A stretch of 64,000 nucleotides of DNA, taken from Aurelia coerulea (Eukaryota; Cnidaria; Scyphozoa; Semaeostomeae; Ulmaridae). A program made the translations under genes and the position numbers. Of the stretch, positions 54,803 through 64,000 are shown piece after piece. The notes under the pieces were generated by a model. It saw nothing but the letters and a program-made list of their open reading frames with translations. It had not been told where the DNA came from and did not search any database. The stretch spans positions 11,113,001 to 11,177,000 of the forward strand of contig CM076955.1 of the NCBI GenBank assembly GCA_039566865.1, in the 5' to 3' direction. How positions within the stretch are numbered: position 1 is the first letter of the stretch; each line of letters starts with the position of its first letter.

Positions 54803-56422
54803 CAATAGACCTTTTCAAAGGTCTGGGACGGCACGATACTTTTCTGGAAGATGGCGGATATAAGGGAATCTTCTCCACGATGCTGAACTGGAGTTGCAGT
54901 GGGAGAAGTTGGGACAAAATATGGCATTTAACTCCAGTTATATGGTTCACAAAAGACCAGGAAGACTTCAGCATCAAAACAAATACTTGCCTACCACATT
55001 AACGCAATGTTTAGCACTTTTTACGAAGAGGAGAGGTTTATTTCTTGAGTGCTGTTTCAACGAAGTTTGGACTTCACGATCATTGACATTGATGGTGAAG
55101 GCCTCTGATTTGGTTAGATAAAGTTTGGATTTTTGTTTGTGAATGAGTGGAGCTTATTGCAGGAATACTAACAATCTTGCATTCCAATCCATGTCAAAAA
55201 ATGCTAAGAAACGAAAAAAGATTCATAATTTTTCAAATTTTGAAGCTATCGGGGCAGGCCTTTCTAAATCAAGTTAACTAAAGAATAAATGTCTTCGATC
55301 TTTTGATTTCTGTGAGTGCGCTTATGGACAAAGTTTGGCTTATGATGTTCAAAAAAGTCCTTATCTGTACATATTCATAAAGTGAGGCCACTTACCTGCT
55401 CCAAGCAACTTAAGTTGCACGTTGCTACTGGCTTCTCATTTATTTGTAAAATGCATGCTCCAATTGAAAAGGTCAAACATAAACTGCATCTGAATTGTGC
55501 CTCTCAGCCAATATGTCACCAAATAATCAATACTTTCATTATTTGCATTTGAATATTTTCCCGTCAAAGTGCAGTCTCTCCTTTGTCATGAGGCTCAAGG
55601 GGCATAGGGGACCTTTGCCACCATACATTTGTACCAAAAGTGCCTTCGCATTCCTTTGGTTAAAAAGGCAGTAAATAAGCTCCATTTAGTCATAAAAAGA
55701 TCTAACATTGGCAAGTAACGATCATACAATCCAAATTCGCCGAAATCGAAGTTCCCTTGTAAGCGATGTTAAATATCACTTAAATGTGAAAGTACACGTT
55801 TTTTTTATAAGAAACTGGTTTATAAGAAACTAGTACTACGATGACCAAAAATTTAAGAAACTCAAGTACTACGCTCAAGAACAGTTAAGAAACTCTAAAA
55901 CGTTATATCTGTATGTCTCTCTTATTCTATGTCTCTCTAACGCCTTCGTCTTTTCTTGACTTTTAACTGCAAAATTTGTAAATTTTTGCCTCGATGTGCA
56001 TGGCTTCTTCTTGATGACAATGTCAATGCAAAATGGAAGCCCTTTGTCGAGATGAAGGCTCAACTTCGAACAATACCGCAATTTTAGGCCCAAAAAATAA
56101 GAAACTAATTAAGAAACTTTTACTACTAAAACACCGAAATCTTCATGCGAAATTAAGAAACTTTTAGTACTATGTGCTGATCCAAGTTTCTTATAAAAAA
56201 AAACGTGTAACTCAGCATTTTCAAGTTGCAAGGCTTTGTAGTCCCTTCTGGTCCATCAAGCACATAGAAACTGTTGTTAAATTCGCTTTTTCTTGCATTG
56301 CTTCGCTCATTGCAACTGCATTTCAACATCTGCAGTGAGAAGGGGATTCCCCTTCGCAGATTATCCGCCATCTTCCAGAAAAGTAGCGCGCCGTCCCAGA
56401 CCTCTTTCAAAAAGGTCTATTG
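54803..56422. mobile_element. Inverted-repeat element with AAGATGGCGG in each end
   Basis: The left end (from 54803) reads caatagaccttttcaaaggt, then ctgggacggcacg and ttttctggaagatggcggat; the right end (to 56422) is its inverse with a few mismatches and small indels. The arms are about 90-120 bp. The 1.6-kb interior has no recognisable transposase and contains another MITE at 55794-56208. Both ends carry the decamer AAGATGGCGG. Confidence 0.75.
55794..56208. mobile_element. MITE, ACACGT...ATAAGAAACT family, nested
   Basis: The ends acacgttttttttataagaa and ttcttataaaaaaaaacgtg are inverted repeats of about 22 bp. The interior repeats the phrase taagaaact-N2-3-agtactac several times. It is the best-preserved of the three copies in this window and lies inside the element 54803-56422. 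Confidence 0.78.
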
Positions 56423-57024
56423 CGGATTTGGTGGTTATTGAATAAAGATGATACTGTTACGAATGGTGTATCGTACTCCCCTCCATTTTTCGCTTTCTGG
56501 GACAAGGGCGCTGTATTGTTTCTACGGTCCTCGTTTTTTTTACTCAGTTGAACGAGATTCTCTTGCACTCGCAATTTTAGATACTTTTTCTTGAATTTTT
56601 GGTGATGTTTGCTGTAAAATGTGATACTGAGCATGATTGATTGCAGGGCAAAACAGATCTAAGGCATGCAGTCTCTGTACACTTGGCAGTGGCAAAAAGG
56701 ATATCGTCGCTGCAATGTTACTTTTACACATTACTTTTTACATTGACCAGACTCTTGAAAAGCTCTTACTCTCGCTAATTAACTAATAAATTGATCCACG
56801 TAAAAAGGAAATGAAATGGGGGAGACCGGGGACAATGGTAACACAGGGCAATTGTAACACTGGCTCTCACACCTTGCAGAAAATTGCAAAAATCTGATTT
56901 TTGCTAAGAACACGCTCCTTCCAACTCTCTACATACGACTTGAGACACAGGAATGTTGAACCAAGTTTGCAAAATTTCGAGGGGAAAAATATTTCTGAAC
57001 ATGAAAGTACAAACGAGCTTTGCT

Positions 57025-57926
57025 CTTAACCCTATTTTAACCGGGGGGGGGGGGGGGGGGGGGGCGTTTTTCGCCCCCTATCGGTTTTTTTAAATAGCTC
57101 CCAAACGGTGCTACCTACAATGCTGAAACTCCTTGACTTTTCCTAAAATTTAGTTGGCAATCAGAAAATAGAAATTTCAATACCTATTGTTTGACCACGT
57201 GACCACCACATGCCCATATTTGGAGAGTGGTCACAAAGGAATTCTTTAAAACGGCTCTAATTTCTTCCTTTGTTACTAAATCTCAACAATATATATACCA
57301 TTCGATTCGTCTCGATGAGTACTTTCATTTGATATATAATTTATTCATATTTGCTGACATCAGCAGTGTATTATTTCTATGACGTCATCAATCTTTATGA
57401 CGTCATATTCCTAATGAATGAGTAATTTTTTCATGCAAAACTGATGGAATTACCTCAAATATTAATGAAAGTAATTGATTTCACCAATAATATGCGAAAT
57501 TAATGGCTTTAAATCATAATTATCAAGCTAACAATTTTGCATTGAATCAAATTTTCATTATTTAATTAGTTAATTTATTAGAAACCACAAATATCCGTAT
57601 GAAACCATATGAAACTACAAGTTCATGGTGTCAAGCAGGTATTTTAATGGTTTTTTGCCAATTTTATTTACGTATTTGCTAATAATGGGCCTTTTCTGCA
57701 AGTAGCTAAATTTTCTCAAAATTTGCATTGTTTTTGGTTGCCTAGCAACCAATCACGTGACCATTGATTGACTGATGCTATTTTTAGATCCTCCTTTGTT
57801 CAATTATGACAGAGTGCAAGTTTCATTGTCATAGCTGTTAGCTTGCAGAGAAAAACAGGGGGGGGGGCCAAAAACGCCCCCCCGGTAAAAAATCACTTTT
57901 TTTTACCCGGTTAAAATAGGGTTAAG
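57025..57926. mobile_element. MITE with G-rich inverted ends
   Basis: Left: cttaaccctattttaaccgg followed by 22 G (57043-57064) and cgtttttcgcccc. Right: ggccaaaaacgcccccccgg, then acccggttaaaatagggtta ending at 57926. The ends are inverted repeats of about 50 bp apart from the variable G-run. Interior 0.8 kb without coding; cacgtgacca words occur near both ends (57195 and 57757). Confidence 0.7.
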
Positions 57927-58069
57927 TAAAAAAAATTATTTTTCACATCACAGACATGACATCTATTTAGGATCAAAACTACGTTGAAACTTTTAAGCTC
58001 CACACCTTATATGACACTTCAGCTCTGCCTTTTCCTTAAACAGCCCCTATGACACTTCAGCTCTGCCTT

Positions 58070-58380
58070 TAATTAGGAATCTCGGTTGGCTTACTATTAG
58101 AGAACTGATCGATTTTGAGACTAGCAAGATGGTCTATAAATCTCTTAACGCCCTTGCCCCTGATTACTTGAGTAACATATTTCAAAGTGTATCCGAAGCT
58201 ACTAACCGTCAGCTGAGGAACTCTAAAACGGGCCTTAGATTACCATTACTAAGAACATCAACTGGTCAGAAATCGTTTGCTTACAGAGGGGCAAAGGTCT
58301 GGAGTGACCTAGATGGTGGTGTCAAGGCGTCCTCATCGCTCCACACTTTTCGAAAAAAATATAAAGCCAAACTATGACTC
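58070..58380 (+). pseudogene. LINE C-terminal fragment
   Basis: The plus-strand frame reads LTIRELIDFETSKMVYKSLN, LAPDYLSNIFQ, RNSKTGLRLPLLRTSTGQKS and GAKVWSDLDG, ending at the stop 58375-58377: the typical end of a LINE RT protein (K-x-L-N-x-L-A-P-x-Y-L). A 3' UTR and an (aaatg)n-like tail (58535-58550) follow. Upstream the phrase tatgacacttcagctctgcc is directly repeated (58011 and 58048). It belongs to a different LINE branch from the others in this window. Confidence 0.8.
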
Positions 58381-59854
58381 TTCTCGTTTTTCTTTCTTTT
58401 TTTTGTCAACGATTTATTGTAAATAGGAGTGTATTATATATTTATTTATTATCTAATTTTTAATATTACTTTAGCATGGCTCCCTGTAAAGCAGTATGTA
58501 AATATTGAGTGGATTACCATGGATAAAAAAGTTAAAATGAAATGAAATGTATATGAGATGTGAAAATGGGAAATAATGATAGCTGACCAGATCAGGGGCA
58601 ATTGTAACACCCCGGTGTAAGCTGGCCGATGGCTTGGTTTTGATTCAGTTTCTAATCTGGTCGAACAATGAGCATCTATGTAGTACTAAAGGGTTAAATG
58701 TTGAAATTTGTAAACAAAAAACTATATTTTTTTCTCAATCGATTCAGCTATTTCAATTGATGTATCAAAATTTACAAAGAAATAAAGACCATGTCTTATT
58801 TTTAATTTTTTCATTTTGAAGCAATGAATAATCTGCTACCTGGTGTTACATTTTGGGAAAGGCAGAGTCGTCCAATATTGATCTGTAATGATACTGAAGA
58901 TATGTAACAATTGCTCCAGCCATGTGTTACAATTGCCCCATGTTACATGTTACACTTGACCACTCATTTTAAAACAATCACAGCGTGATAAAAATTTGTT
59001 TCACGTGATGGGAACTAAGGTATATTTTATCCAAGAGATGCAACTACAATATCATCTGCCTCCGAGAGCAACATTAATCATTATTTCGATATGACTGATT
59101 TTTCAAAAAGTGTTGATCTCGGTCTCCCCTACCTTTCCTATTTTCCAATCTATGTTGCGAGATAAATTTGTGTGAAATGACTTGAACCTAACCAAACTGT
59201 TCATTGAAAACAAAAAGCTGTTTAATGAAGTTACAAGTTTTTGGTTTCCAAATATGACTGAAAGAAAATGGAGAGGCGGAATCAATGTATTAGCTACTTA
59301 GTTACTAAGAGCTTTTCAAAAGCCTTTTCAACGTGAAAAGTAATGCAAGTAATATGGCAGCGACGATCTGCTGTTTGCCATTGGCAAGTACAAGGACTGT
59401 AGGCCTTAGGCCCGTTGCGTCCTTCAATTAACATTGCTCTCTATTAAAATTTCATAGTAAATGCCAACAAACATTCAAGAAAAAGTACCTAAAATCGCGG
59501 GAAACATACAAGAGAAGCTTAACTGAGTAAATCGTCCAAAAAGACATCCGAGAAACAACTTCCAAGAGTGAAGATAGACGAGCACAGTAGAAACACTACA
59601 ATGCACGTGAGATTCGATCCTGAATACCCATCATGCACCGTTTTGTTGAAAGGGCATATTGCATTTAGTATGTGTTAAGTTTGCTTTTCTTACAAAAATT
59701 TACAAACTCCAGAACTGCCTTCAAGAGACTTTGCAGCTGAACTACAGAAATGGAATTAAGTGTTTTATAAGTTGATCTAAATTTAGAAGGGAATATTACA
59801 CGAAAAAACGTTTCTACTCGATAAATACCCTGTGGAAAAATAGTCAATCTTGCA

Positions 59855-60878
59855 TAGGGTAGGGTGGGGTAATGTGGGTCTAAAATGAGCAAAATCTCAA
59901 AAAGGATAGCTGGTAAAGCGACAATAAAATGCAAACAATTTCAAAAGCTTCGTTTAATTGACATTCAGTGCTTCTTGTTTCTTGGGAAAAAAATCTCAGC
60001 TCTGACAAAGGCAGTTAAATATTTTTAAAAAATTTTCTCTAATGGCAACCAAAATAGGCCCACTTTTTCCGACGAGCGGGAAAAGTTGGTCTATTTTCAA
60101 AACTTGTACAATATCGGAATACGAAAGGCTAAATGATTAAAAAAATTAATGGAATTACCTTTCTCAACTATTCTCTATTCAATAAAATCACAAGCTTTGC
60201 CTTTTATCGCAAGCAATGCCGTTCCCGCGACGAAACTAAAACTACGGTCGTTATGCTGTGATCCACCATCGTTGCGACTTGCAAGTCAGTGATCGAATTT
60301 GATAATAACAGTCAAATAAAAATGTTTGCAGTATGTTTACTCCAATTTATTGGTTACAAGATAGCAACTGCGGTAATAGGAAACCCATTTTCGCATTTTA
60401 GACAGAAAACAACGTGGCAAGACGAATATAAGTGCGAAAATTTAAGCAATTCAAGGCTTCGTTGAATTTGAATTATGGCTGAATTCTCAGTAGGCCCACA
60501 TTCCCCCACCTGGTAAAAAATAAATATAAAAAGAACAATCGCGTCAATGACTTTGAAATAAACGTTATTTCATTTGTAAATGAACAAACTCTCACCTCAT
60601 GGTCATTAGATTGACCAGAAAAGCAAAACAACAGTGGCAGCAGAAAGTTTTCCTGGGTTTTGAGATTCTTGCACAATAGGCCGTTAAGTAAAGTTATTTT
60701 ATAAAACGAGTAGAGACACATTTAAGACGAATGTTTTATGCAAAAAGGCAGTTTAGTATGTAGACATTAAAAGAAAAATAGCCAACCTTTCTTCTATTCA
60801 ACGAGAAAGGATATTTCTAGCTAAAAGCTCAGTAGACCCACTTTACCCCGTAGACCCAAATTACCCCACCCTACCCTA
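59855..60878. mobile_element. MITE with G-quadruplex-forming ends
   Basis: Left tagggtagggtggggtaatg then tgggtcta; right is the inverse (tagacccaaattaccccacc then ctaccct) ending 60878. In the interior the words 'taggcccac' and 'tagacccac' occur near both ends. No transposase; target duplication not resolved. Confidence 0.75.
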
Positions 60879-61080
60879 CCTTTTTGAGTCTGTACAAACA
60901 AAATGACACCATCAGACAGTCCTAAAACATGGCTGATTACTTGAAAATAAAATAAATGCAAGCAAATTCTAAATGGTATCTGCTAGCATTTAACAGTGAT
61001 GTTCATTTACACCAATACAAATTCTCATGTCTAAATTTGTGCCGATTCCAATCAATTGATCAATGACCTGAAAGAATCAA

Positions 61081-61727
61081 TCAAAAATCCCACTTATCAG
61101 ACTCATGTCCATCAACAGCCATCACCAATGAATGACTGGTTTCCAAATCAAAAATCGACAAAGGCTCGTGTGATTTCGTATTTTCATACAAGTTAGAAGA
61201 CATAACGCTCAATCCAAAAGTATCCACACTTGTTGATTGGTTCCTGTCGTATTGTCTCTTTCCAGAGGAAGTTGTACTGGGCATATGGTTTAGATTGAGC
61301 CAATCAAGATCATTAGCTGGTGAAAAACAGGACTCGCTATCGATATCCATGTCGTCACCAATTTGCAATGGTGACAAGTTCAATGATTGTGGCTCCATCG
61401 AATAATTCAAGGAAGCATTGGAAGACTTGCTGATGATATTCGAATATGAACCATGTGCAGCAACAGTTTGATTTTCAAACGAGAGGTCCCCTCCTAATAA
61501 ATTTAAGTCACCTGGAAGTGATCCATAGGGTCGATTGACAATTGAGTGTAAAGTGTTGTTTGGATGTAGAGTCTTGCTTTTGGAGCAGGCTGAACGTTGC
61601 GAATTCAATTCATGCTTCACTGGTATGCCATAATGCAAATTTTCGGAGAAGGTTCTTGTAGCTTCTGCAAACGCTGCAGCTTGTAAGCTGTTGGTATTCG
61701 AAGGCAGCATAGAGCTTCCTGAAATTT
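61081..61727 (-). CDS. Candidate terminal exon, MRTF/myocardin-like C-terminus
   Basis: The minus-strand frame runs to TGA/TAA-type stop just below 61081. Upstream, at 61728-61745, the minus strand has a T-rich tract followed by attgtag (possible splice acceptor; a second AG lies 9 bp further, at 61718), and upstream codons look intronic, so the exon probably starts at 61727 or 61718. About 210 residues: Ser/Asn-rich with acidic and hydrophobic clusters and no globular domain, as in a transactivation region. The order IGDDMDIDSESCF, NDLDWLNLNHMP, EPLSIFDLETSHSL and a final DKWDF resembles the C-terminus of animal MRTFs, as I remember them: a D-W-L-x-L motif followed by a short acidic, hydrophobic end with a Trp close to the terminus. 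MRTFs are actin-regulated coactivators of SRF. The SAP, RPEL and coiled-coil domains would be in upstream exons outside the window. Family assignment is tentative; another acidic transcription factor is possible. Confidence 0.42.
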
Positions 61728-62274
61728 CTACAATAATGAAATAACATAATGTGACATATGACAATGCGCAGTGGTAGTCAATGAAATTCAAATTTATTTC
61801 TGTACGTTTGATCTCGGAGCACCCTGATTTCTAAATAGTAAGGTATTGAAAATGAGAATAAAATGGGACCGAAATGGGTCAGTATGAGGTAAAACACGCC
61901 ACTGGAAAATTAATGGATGTAGCTGCTGTTGGGCATTGGTCGAGGAACATCAGTTTTTAACAGGTGCACCAAAAGAAGATCAGCCGTTTGAAAATTCAAA
62001 GTATCAAGAGTACTGGTTACATTTGAATGAGATAAATTCTGTCTGATAACCGTAAAATCATTTTGCGATTTTTCTCGTGCTTTTATGAGTATTAAAATTA
62101 CACAAGGTGTCTCATAAAAAACTTCCCATTTTGAAATTCTAATGTCTCGCAAACTGCATATCAAAGCAAATTAAAGCAAATTAAAGTAAAAAAAAACGAG
62201 CGAAATCCACGAAATCTACGACGAAATGCAATCAGTCTAAGTAAACATCGTTTATGTAGCTTTTCGTAATTGTA
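61728..62274 (-). other. Presumed intron sequence
   Basis: If the exon at 61081-61727 is real, this is the 3' part of its upstream intron. No coding potential recognised. Confidence 0.35.
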
Positions 62275-63262
62275 CCGGGTGTCCCAAAAAAAACGCAACG
62301 GATTTGATTGGGACTAGCGACAAGAATTTAGGTCGAATCAATCCACAATAATTTTTTACATAATCCTCGATAGCTAACTTGAAGATGGATACCTTGTTTG
62401 ATGATATTGGTGCATTGAAAGTTGGAATATTAATTTTGAAAGTTCAAATTTGCCTGAACCTCCAAATCAGAGCTTGTGGCTTTTAGCCTAAACTGCAAAC
62501 GCGCTATTTTGGGAATCTCCTGAATGACAGTGAAATAAGAGAATAAAGCCTCATGCTGAGGAAAACATTTGAATAGAAATTCAATCAAATTCATCAATTT
62601 TTTCCTGAAAAGACATCCTTTTTTGTGCTTCAAAAGTTTCGAAAAGTTAACATTGCATCTGTCTCATAAAATAAAGTAATCCACAAAATAGATTGCTTGG
62701 GTGTGAAAATGAATTAATTCTTGCAATCTGTCATGACTTTAATGAAATGTATTTTGTACGATCTTTCTTCGAATGATTGCGAAATAAGAAATCAAATATA
62801 CCCAAGGGAAAATTATAAATGGATAAGATCCTTAAAACTGCTCATTCATGCTTGGCTCTTTTGCAGGTGCACTATGATTGAAGAAATATATTCCTTTGTG
62901 AATTTTCCCCTCGGCATTGTTATGTTTGTCAATGTTTAGCTTTCAAATTTCAATTGAAATGTGTGCCTAAACATGTGTGCCTTAGCATGCTCACACTACT
63001 ACACATTGCACATGACTGACGAGATTCCTCAAGCGCGTTTTCAGTTAGGCCAAAACCCGAAACCTCTGGTTTGGAGACGGAAGCAAATTTGGACTTTCAA
63101 GATTGATATTCCGCCTCTCCATGCACCAATATCAACAAACAAGGTATCTATCTTCAAGTTAGCTATCGAGCACTCTATCAAAAATTATTTTGGATTGACT
63201 GGACCTAAATTCTTGTCGCTAATTCCGATCAAATCCGTTGCGTTTTTTTTTGGGACACCCGG
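62275..63262. mobile_element. Mariner-type long-TIR MITE
   Basis: Starts ccgggtgtcccaaaaaaaac, ends with the inverse at 63262, and is flanked by TA on both sides (62273-62274, 63263-63264). Similarity of the arms continues through gcaacggatttgat, gcgacaagaattta and ataccttgttt to about 62520 on the left and from about 63030 on the right (roughly 230-250 bp, with mismatches). The frames inside (for example 62961-63287) are by-products of the arms. No transposase. It lies in the presumed intron upstream of the candidate host exon. Confidence 0.85.
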
Positions 63263-63270
63263 TATATTTA

Positions 63271-63420
63271 GATGTAATTTAGTTTAGTGTTCTATGTAAT
63301 GACCCTGGGATAGTCATGGGTTCTTGCTTCCCGGGTTATCATCTTAGTTATGTAGTTAAGTAATTTTTAAGTATAGTCGTAAGTACCTCGTTTTTGTAAA
63401 TTTTATATTGAATAAAAAAA
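63271..63420 (+). repeat. Retroposon 3' end
   Basis: Similar to 40362-40533 (shared ccctggg-tagtcatg-tctt-gcttcccgg and a T-rich stretch before aataaaaaaa). It begins just outside the mariner-type MITE. Confidence 0.45.
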
Positions 63421-64000
63421 TATATCAAAGCAAAGCAAATAAAATATTTTTTAAAAGTGCGATAAACATTTACTATCTGAGCACCAGTTTGAGAAATTGA
63501 GCAACTGGTACAAACGTGCGGGGCTGTCAAAATGTTATCAAACTTTCACCATTTTTAAATAATGTCTTTAAACATCCCTGCATTGAAGACTACATTACTG
63601 GGATGATACCAAGCAAACGATACATAACTTTGTTGCCAAGTCACATGACGTCATTTTGCACCTTGCCAATTGACCACACATTCCCCCTGATAATATGGGG
63701 CTCTTTTCCCTAATGAATCAACTAAGTTAGCTCACAGAATAAAAGCTACCTGCCCAACTAAAGCAATTAAAGCAACAAGGGAACATCAACAAAGAGTATG
63801 GCACGCCAAAAGGGAAAATAATATGAAAACATAGATTTTGTAATACGACGAGGATTTCGTAATACCATCGGTATTTTATAGTATGAACCAGAGAATCATG
63901 ATAGATAAACCATATTTTGTAATAAGAAAATGCGCTTCTTGCAATACGAAAGCGCAACCATTACAACACGACCAAACATTTCATAATAAGAGAAACCTGA
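63421..64000. other. Non-coding spacer
   Basis: No gene recognised. From about 63836 to 63990 the word 'ttNgtaataNga' recurs four to five times with its relatives (ttgcaatacga, tcataataaga), a loose degenerate repeat. Confidence 0.4.

Larger units (their letters stand above)
56819..59129. mobile_element. Putative element with GGGGAGACC ends
   Basis: Left ggggagaccggggacaatgg and right ...cggtctcccc (inverse ggggagaccg) form a short inverted repeat of 10-14 bp. Just inside both ends lie 'caattgtaacac' words and their inverses (56849, 58598 and 58928 onward). Boundaries are approximate. Confidence 0.45.
56509..59605. repeat. Large inverted repeat enclosing nested elements
   Basis: Arms at about 56509-56768 and about 59306-59605 are diverged reverse complements. 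Shared landmarks include gtgtttctac, tttactcagtt, attttaggtactttttcttg, cgtcgctgc and ttgaaaagctctta. The right arm has an extra block of about 45 bp. Between them lie, in order inward, the TIRs at 56819/59129, those at 57025/57926, and a LINE fragment. It could be one old long-TIR transposon colonised by younger ones. Confidence 0.6.

Noticed and set aside
62961..63287. 108-codon frame as transposase
   Set aside because: Most of it is the right inverted arm of the MITE, and no DDE/DDD motif is visible.

Overview
This is AT-rich, intron-era metazoan DNA dominated by transposable elements. Nothing in it looks prokaryotic: there are no operons, no ribosome-binding-site-led genes and no CRISPR. 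It carries a BEL/Pao element, a Ty3/gypsy element, several CR1/Jockey-like LINEs (one with an SGNH-esterase ORF1 remnant), a tyrosine-recombinase fragment, many long-inverted-repeat MITEs and a large 64-bp satellite. That mix, plus one probable host exon resembling the C-terminus of a myocardin-related transcription factor, suggests an invertebrate animal; a cnidarian or similar marine lineage is my guess from repertoire only.

Layout. 1-552: dispersed repeat fragment. 555-8363: BEL/Pao retrotransposon with 398-bp LTRs and an ATTG target duplication; its 5' LTR is split by a truncated LINE, its polyprotein is broken by three frameshifts, and its integrase has lost the first catalytic Asp. 8559-12755: MITE, a duplicated exon-like segment, a broken tyrosine recombinase and nested inverted-repeat elements. 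12835-15170: minus-strand LINE inserted in a second copy of the exon-like segment. 16044-19283: plus-strand LINE with endonuclease and RT and an (ATG)9 tail. 20436-27428: mostly non-coding, with a 45-bp tandem repeat, a perfect 289-bp palindrome, a roughly 470-bp dispersed repeat and a mariner-type MITE. 27477-39517: a 64-bp satellite array interrupted by a 3.5-kb minus-strand LINE.

41170-50148: a minus-strand Ty3/gypsy element with a perfect TGGGA target duplication. Its integrase core is split by a LINE (42463-46640), which is itself split by a 1.69-kb foldback element with a perfect 9-bp target duplication (43653-45343). This is a three-layer nest whose order of insertion can be read directly. 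50449-53660: second copy of the dispersed repeat and two more LINE remnants. 54803-60878: a cluster of nested inverted-repeat elements, several with G-rich ends. 61081-61727 (minus): the best host-gene candidate, a terminal coding exon, with a mariner-type MITE in the presumed intron upstream.

Almost every long reading frame here is a decayed retroelement protein; the window records successive insertions rather than a cooperating set of genes. All calls are by eye from sequence and remembered family motifs; no database search was run.
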